Source: JANNGC01 sp043758205
GTDB lineage: Bacteria; Verrucomicrobiota; Verrucomicrobiia; Limisphaerales; SIBH01
Length of the DNA stretch: 8,995 nt
Assembly: GCA_043758205.1 (NCBI GenBank)
Contig: JAYVNY010000023.1
Location: 1 to 8,995, forward strand
Reading direction: 5' to 3'
Part shown: piece after piece, positions 5,899-8,995 of the stretch
Numbering within the stretch: position 1 is the first letter of the stretch
Layout of the letters: each line of letters opens with the position of its first letter
Position numbers and translations under genes: made by a program
Notes under the pieces: model-generated
Databases searched by the model: none
What the model was told of the DNA's origin: nothing
Seen by the model: only the letters and a program-made list of their open reading frames with translations

Positions 5899-6636
5899 TT
5901 AATTCTTCCGCACTTCCACCAGACAGCGCCCGCCAAAGACGCGCGGACAGCACGACAGCGCGGAGTCCAGACCCCGCAGCGCGCCAAGCAGCACCGCAGG
6001 ATAGAGCGCAGGCTTGCTGTAGCCGCCGCTCAAAAAATAACTGAACGCGCTGAACGCCTCGGCGTGCGCCACGTTCCAGCCAGCCAGCCAGTCGCGCGAT
6101 TCACCACGGAAGAACAGCCGCGTGGCGTTGCCTTGCGCCGCGTAGTAGTCGCGCGGGCGTGGATAGGTGTTCGCAAAATTCACCGGCTCTTTCATCGCCA
6201 CCGGCTCGTGGTGCAAGAGTCCATACACCGGATGGCTTGCCACACTGATGAATGGCTCGAAGAGAATCACACGCCCTTGCGGCGCAAGTACCCGGCGCGC
6301 TTCGTTCAAGAACGCGCGCGGACAGCGCAGGTGATGAAAAACGTCGAAGAGAATCAGGTGCGATACGCTGCTGCTGGCGAAGGGCAGTTCGTAGCCGTCG
6401 CACACGAGATCGAGCCAGGGGTTGGGAAACAAGTCGGTGCAGATGGCGCGGGGCAGATGAGCCTTCAGATTGCCGATGCCGGAGCCAATCTCCACGACCG
6501 CGCCGGGCGCGGCCGTGTCAATGTGCTGAAGAATTTTCGCGTAGAAACCCGCGTAGATTTTTTGCAGCAACGGCTTGCCATGCCAGCGCGCCAGGTTTTG
6601 CTCGATCTCGATTTGATGCTGCTCCAGCGGCGTCAT
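5899..6636 (-). CDS. Class I SAM-dependent methyltransferase
   Basis: A 245-residue protein. Motif I is AVVEIGSGIGNLKAH (residues 46-60) for SAM binding. The acidic end of strand 2 is CTDLFPNPW (66-74), and LPFASSSVSHLILFDVFHHL (84-103) matches the motif II/III region of the Methyltransf_11 type. A post-motif III segment LAPQGRVILFEPFIS (117-131) closes the fold. The C-terminal third (about 150-245) carries YPRPRDYYAAQGNATRLFF, hydrophobic stretches and a pair of cysteines (CCP, 229-231), and I do not recognise it. The substrate is unknown; the neighbouring methyltransferase-glycosyltransferase gene suggests a sugar or lipid-linked intermediate, by context only. The ATG at 6636 is 14 bp from the edge of the inverted-repeat element, so its promoter or the read-through transcript must pass through that element. 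No Shine-Dalgarno. Confidence 0.88.
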   Translation of the reverse strand: MTPLEQHQIEIEQNLARWHGKPLLQKIYAGFYAKILQHIDTAAPGAVVEIGSGIGNLKAHLPRAICTDLFPNPWLDLVCDGYELPFASSSVSHLILFDVFHHLRCPRAFLNEARRVLAPQGRVILFEPFISVASHPVYGLLHHEPVAMKEPVNFANTYPRPRDYYAAQGNATRLFFRGESRDWLAGWNVAHAEAFSAFSYFLSGGYSKPALYPAVLLGALRGLDSALSCCPRVFGGRCLVEVRKN

Positions 6637-6650
6637 GTGAGGGGCAGAAT

Positions 6651-6674
6651 AGTGGGGCAGCCGTCCCGGCTGCC
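6651..6674. repeat. Left 24-bp inverted repeat of the outer palindromic element
   Basis: Starts AGTGGGGCAGCC and ends GGCTGCC. It is exactly the reverse complement of 6940-6963 over all 24 bases. It is itself a hairpin: GGCAGCC (6656-6662), loop GTCCC, GGCTGCC (6668-6674). It lies 14 bp upstream of the methyltransferase start codon. Confidence 0.9.
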
Positions 6675-6727
6675 AGAGTTCCGTGGGCGTCTCGCCTGCG
6701 GTTGGCGTGACTGAGCCGGGACGGCCC

Positions 6728-6737
6728 AGGGACTAAG
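6728..6737. repeat. Left 10-bp direct repeat (candidate target-site duplication)
   Basis: AGGGACTAAG, repeated exactly at 6929-6938. The two copies bracket the multi-hairpin repeat (6738-6928), as expected if that repeat inserted into the outer element and duplicated its target. Confidence 0.65.
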
Positions 6738-6928
6738 AGTCTGTCTGAAAAACCTGTGATGGGTAGCACAGGCTACCAGCCTGTGCCGCCGGGCTACCAG
6801 CCCGGCGGAAGATCGAGGGCGGTGGACTTCAGGCATGCAGGACTTCAGCCGAGGCGGAGCAAACTCATTCCGCTCGGCAGGTTGCCCAGCGGAACGGGCT
6901 GGTAGCCCGTTCCACCCATTTTTCAGAT
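6738..6928. repeat. Dispersed multi-hairpin repeat, copy 2, inserted in the outer element
   Basis: 191 bp between the 10-bp direct repeats. The ends are imperfect inverted repeats: CTGAAAAA at about 6744-6751 with ATGGGT after a short insertion, against ACCCATTTTTCAG at 6914-6926. Inside are a 9-bp hairpin at 6766-6786 (GCACAGGCT, loop ACC), a 10-bp hairpin at 6786-6808 (CCGCCGGGCT, loop ACC) and a 10-bp hairpin at 6891-6913 (GGAACGGGCT, loop GGT). Blocks 6781-6811 and 6865-6928 match copy 1 at 3210-3240 and 3294-3357. The middle (6812-6864) differs and carries its own partial repeats (GGACTTCAG twice, around the palindrome GCATGC). No coding capacity. Confidence 0.85.
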
Positions 6929-6938
6929 AGGGACTAAG
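6929..6938. repeat. Right 10-bp direct repeat (candidate target-site duplication)
   Basis: AGGGACTAAG, identical to 6728-6737, directly after the CAGAT end of the multi-hairpin repeat. A shorter ACTAAG also follows the outer inverted repeat at 6961-6966, so this word may belong to the outer element's own repeat unit. Confidence 0.65.
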
Positions 6939-6939
6939 C

Positions 6940-6963
6940 GGCAGCCGGGACGGCTGCCCCACT
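6940..6963. repeat. Right 24-bp inverted repeat of the outer palindromic element
   Basis: Perfect reverse complement of 6651-6674; hairpin arms GGCAGCC (6940-6946) and GGCTGCC (6952-6958) around GGGAC. A degenerate internal copy (GAGCCGGGACGGCCCAGGG) lies at about 6713-6731. With 6651-6674 it fills most of the 340-bp gap between the two methyltransferase-type genes; outside the pair only 14 bp and 13 bp remain to the flanking coding regions. Confidence 0.9.
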
Positions 6964-6976
6964 AAGCCAGTTCTGC

Positions 6977-8500
6977 TCACGCGACAAACTTCAGACGACG
7001 CGCAGCAAACCATGTCATGCGCAGGAGCAGCCAGCCGTGTTTCCAACGCGAGATGTTCGTCTCGCCGTAGGTGCGGGCGCGGTAACGGATCGGCAAATCC
7101 ACGATGCGCGCATTCAACTTCGCCGCGCCGAACAGCAGATCGAAATCTCCGAACGGATCAAAGTCACCGAAGTAGGCGCGGTTCTTGGCGATGAGTTCGT
7201 ATTTGGAGCGGAAGAGAACCTTGGTGCCGCAGAGCGTGTCCTTGATGGACTGGCCGAGCAGCCAGGAGAACGTGAGGCCGAAACATTTGTTCGCGATCAT
7301 GTTCAGGAACTGCATGGCCTGCTGCTCCATCGGATACACCAAGCGCACGCCGTTCACGAAGTCCGCCGTGCCGCTGCGGGCGGCCTCGTAAAACTTCGGC
7401 AACTCCTCGGGCGGCATCGTCAGGTCGGCGTCGAGGATGAACAGGATGTCGCCGGTGGCCTGCGCGAAGGCCTCGCGGCACGCGCCGCCTTTGCCCTTCG
7501 ACTGCTGCTTCAGCACCTTGATGTCGCGGTGCGGATACGCCTTCGCCACGCGCTGAATTTCATCCCAAGTGTGATCCTTCGAGCCGCCCTCGATGAAAAT
7601 GATCTCCGTGCCGCGGCCCATTTCCGGCACGCGCTGCACGGCGTCCTCGATGTTCCCGGCCTCGTTGCGCGCGGGGATGATGACCGAGCAGCGATAATGC
7701 GTGTCCGGCTCCACCTGCGGACGCGGACGCGCGACCACGAAGATGGTGAGGCAAAAATGTTTCAAAAGCGGCGCAACCCAACGATTCAAAAACTTTTCCA
7801 CCAAGGGCGTGCGCGCGGGCCAGAGCATCCGCACGTCGGTCTTCACGATTTCCCAGCCGGCGAGATGCAGCAGGTTCTTCACGTCGTCGAGCGAGAGCCA
7901 GTTCTGCGCGAGCGTGGGGGCTTTCAACCCGATCTTCTGCGCCACGTTCAGGACGGGACGCCAGAGCTGGTTGAAGAAATTCAGCACGAGCCGCGTGTCG
8001 GACGTGGCGTTGCGGCGGGCGCGTTCGAGCACGCGCTGCACGTCCGGCAGGTCGTTCACGAGATCGGACATCAAGATGTAATCAAACTTCTCGCCCGGCT
8101 CGAACTGCGCCGCGTCCGCGACGTGAAACTCCATCTGCGGATGACGCGCCCGCGCGACTTCCACGGTCGGCGTGCTGAAATCAACGCCCACGGCGCGCGA
8201 AGGTTTAACGCTGGTCAGCAAATCGCCGAGACCGCAGCCGACTTCCAGCACGCGCTGACCGGGGGGAACGAGGAACCCGAAATAGTTTTTCAGCAGTTGA
8301 TGATACTGGCGCTGAAGTTCGGCAGGGCGCCCCGCCACGCGCTCGTCATAAAATTTCTGCCGCGCGAGCACGGACTCACGGCCACCGGGCGTCAGCGCAC
8401 CATCCAGCGCGTCGTGCCGGGGCGTAAAAGTTTTTCCCGGCTGGACGGGAGCCAAGGGTGAACTGGCCAGATCAATGGTCGTCATGTCTCCATGACTCAT
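6977..8500 (-). CDS. Bifunctional protein: SAM methyltransferase fused to a GT2 family glycosyltransferase
   Basis: 507 residues with two domains. Residues 45-255 form a class I methyltransferase: motif I RVLEVGCGLGDLL (83-95), AVGVDFS (103-109) for SAM ribose binding, and FDYILMSDLVNDLPD (139-153). Residues 270-507 form a GT-A glycosyltransferase of family 2: CSVIIPARNEAGNIEDAV (271-288), ILDADL with the metal-binding DxD at Asp357/Asp359, DTLCGTKVLFR (421-431), GDFDLLFGAAK (451-461) and RTYGETNISRWKHG (476-489). These motifs are like those of dolichol/polyprenol-phosphate sugar synthases and other prenyl-linked sugar transferases. No C-terminal membrane segment is evident. It probably acts at the inner membrane on a lipid-linked or polysaccharide precursor, with a methyl transfer paired to glycosyl transfer; the substrates are unknown. 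ATG 8500 is chosen; ATG 8485 (MTTIDLASS) is equally possible. It is divergent from the TPR gene at 8598 and upstream of the other methyltransferase on the same strand. Confidence 0.92.
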   Translation of the reverse strand: MSHGDMTTIDLASSPLAPVQPGKTFTPRHDALDGALTPGGRESVLARQKFYDERVAGRPAELQRQYHQLLKNYFGFLVPPGQRVLEVGCGLGDLLTSVKPSRAVGVDFSTPTVEVARARHPQMEFHVADAAQFEPGEKFDYILMSDLVNDLPDVQRVLERARRNATSDTRLVLNFFNQLWRPVLNVAQKIGLKAPTLAQNWLSLDDVKNLLHLAGWEIVKTDVRMLWPARTPLVEKFLNRWVAPLLKHFCLTIFVVARPRPQVEPDTHYRCSVIIPARNEAGNIEDAVQRVPEMGRGTEIIFIEGGSKDHTWDEIQRVAKAYPHRDIKVLKQQSKGKGGACREAFAQATGDILFILDADLTMPPEELPKFYEAARSGTADFVNGVRLVYPMEQQAMQFLNMIANKCFGLTFSWLLGQSIKDTLCGTKVLFRSKYELIAKNRAYFGDFDPFGDFDLLFGAAKLNARIVDLPIRYRARTYGETNISRWKHGWLLLRMTWFAARRLKFVA

Positions 8501-8597
8501 CGGCAGGTCAGTCGGATTTCTTTCGCGTCTCCAGTTGCGCGGACTGGCCTCGCGAAATGCTGTTCCCGGCCGCGCTTTCGTGGCTTAGCGTCCGCGC
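8501..8597. promoter_or_regulatory. Divergent intergenic region between the MT-GT2 and TPR genes
   Basis: This 97-bp gap must hold the promoters of both divergent genes, or at least of the one whose transcript begins here. No convincing -35/-10 pair or strong symmetric operator is visible. GCGCGG and CCGCGC occur about 30 bp apart as a weak inverted repeat. Confidence 0.3.
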
Positions 8598-8995
8598 ATG
8601 GAAATGCAGGATCAGTATGACGACGCGATGTTCGACTACACGGTGGAGGACTTCGACTCCGCGCTGGCGAAGTTCCGCGCCATCCTCGCCGCGAACCCGG
8701 ATCATTTCGACGCGCAGCTTTCGGTGGCCATGTGTCATTATCGGAAAGGCGATTTCGCCACCGCCATTGCCGAAGGTCACCAGGCGGAAAAACTTCAACC
8801 GAATGAACAACTCGTTCACACCAACCTTTCGCTGTTCTACATGAAGTCCGGTGACAAGAAGACCGCCGAGCATCACGGTCTCCAGGCGCGCATCGCCGGA
8901 TGGCGCGGCAACATGGCCAAGCCCGGCGCCACCACCGCCGAGGTCGAGGATGAATTGAAGATGGCCCAGCCGAAAGCGCCCAGTGCGCCCATCAA
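8598..8995 (+). CDS. TPR repeat protein, N-terminal part
   Basis: Open from ATG 8598 to the window end, 132 residues visible. MEMQDQYDDAMFDYTVEDFD is followed by two to three TPR-like helix pairs: SALAKFRAILAANPDHFDAQ, LSVAMCHYRKGDFATAIAEG (consensus A-x4-G then A near the second helix), then AEKLQPNEQLVHTNLSLFYM with KSGDKKTAEHHGLQA. There is no signal peptide or membrane segment at the N-terminus, so it is likely cytoplasmic. After about residue 105 the sequence turns low-complexity (MAKPGATTAEVEDELKMAQP then KAPSAPI), probably a linker or the protein's tail. TPR proteins of this size act as adaptors; no partner can be read from the sequence. A second ATG two codons in (8604) is an alternative start. 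No Shine-Dalgarno. Confidence 0.85.
   Translation, partial: MEMQDQYDDAMFDYTVEDFDSALAKFRAILAANPDHFDAQLSVAMCHYRKGDFATAIAEGHQAEKLQPNEQLVHTNLSLFYMKSGDKKTAEHHGLQARIAGWRGNMAKPGATTAEVEDELKMAQPKAPSAPI

Noticed and set aside
7037..8461. 474-residue plus-strand open frame opposite the MT-GT2 gene
   Set aside because: It has no domain and is rich in R/H/A, while the minus strand shows complete methyltransferase and GT2 motifs; it is an antisense shadow.
8458..8844. Plus-strand open frame overlapping the TPR gene start in another frame
   Set aside because: It is S/R/T-rich without motifs, while the frame from 8598 encodes clear TPR units.

Overview
The window is high-GC with dense genes, and it looks like a chromosomal segment from a free-living Gram-negative bacterium. 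The protein types (a Mip/FkpA-like FKBP, a secreted SGNH esterase, a membrane SGNH-TPR protein, a methyltransferase-glycosyltransferase fusion), the palindromic intergenic repeats built on GGCTACCAGCC and GGCAGCCGGGACGGCTGCC, and the lack of Shine-Dalgarno sites at the start codons all fit Verrucomicrobiota (Limisphaerales/Pedosphaera-like). That taxonomic placement is inference from remembered sequence style, not from a search.

Left part (1-1544): the N-terminal third of a type I restriction-modification methyltransferase subunit (hsdM, minus strand, running off the left edge). Upstream of it lie a purine-rich low-complexity spacer and a 54-residue lysine-rich conserved small protein (minus). 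A 664-bp stretch without a convincing gene follows. It holds more purine-rich word-like sequence and a degenerate array of 21-bp units (about 12-14 copies, 1153-1446), the least explained structure in the window.

Middle (1545-5877): a secreted SGNH/GDSL esterase and an exported FKBP-type prolyl isomerase, both minus. They are separated by a clear intrinsic terminator (UUCG-loop hairpin plus U tract) that ends the FKBP transcript. The FKBP gene is divergent from a large plus-strand gene for a membrane-anchored SGNH-like domain followed by a long TPR array. The divergent gap contains copy 1 of a roughly 170-bp multi-hairpin repeat.

Right part (5878-8995): two minus-strand genes, a class I SAM methyltransferase and a methyltransferase-GT2 fusion, which could act together on a cell-envelope glycan or lipid-linked sugar. 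The space between them is almost filled by a nested repeat: an outer element bounded by perfect 24-bp inverted repeats (6651-6674 / 6940-6963), interrupted by copy 2 of the multi-hairpin repeat, which is flanked by a 10-bp direct repeat resembling a target-site duplication. A divergent plus-strand TPR gene runs off the right edge.

No tRNA, rRNA, CRISPR array, transposase or integrase gene was seen. The most interesting signals are the nested palindromic elements and the 21-bp array rather than a new multi-gene system.
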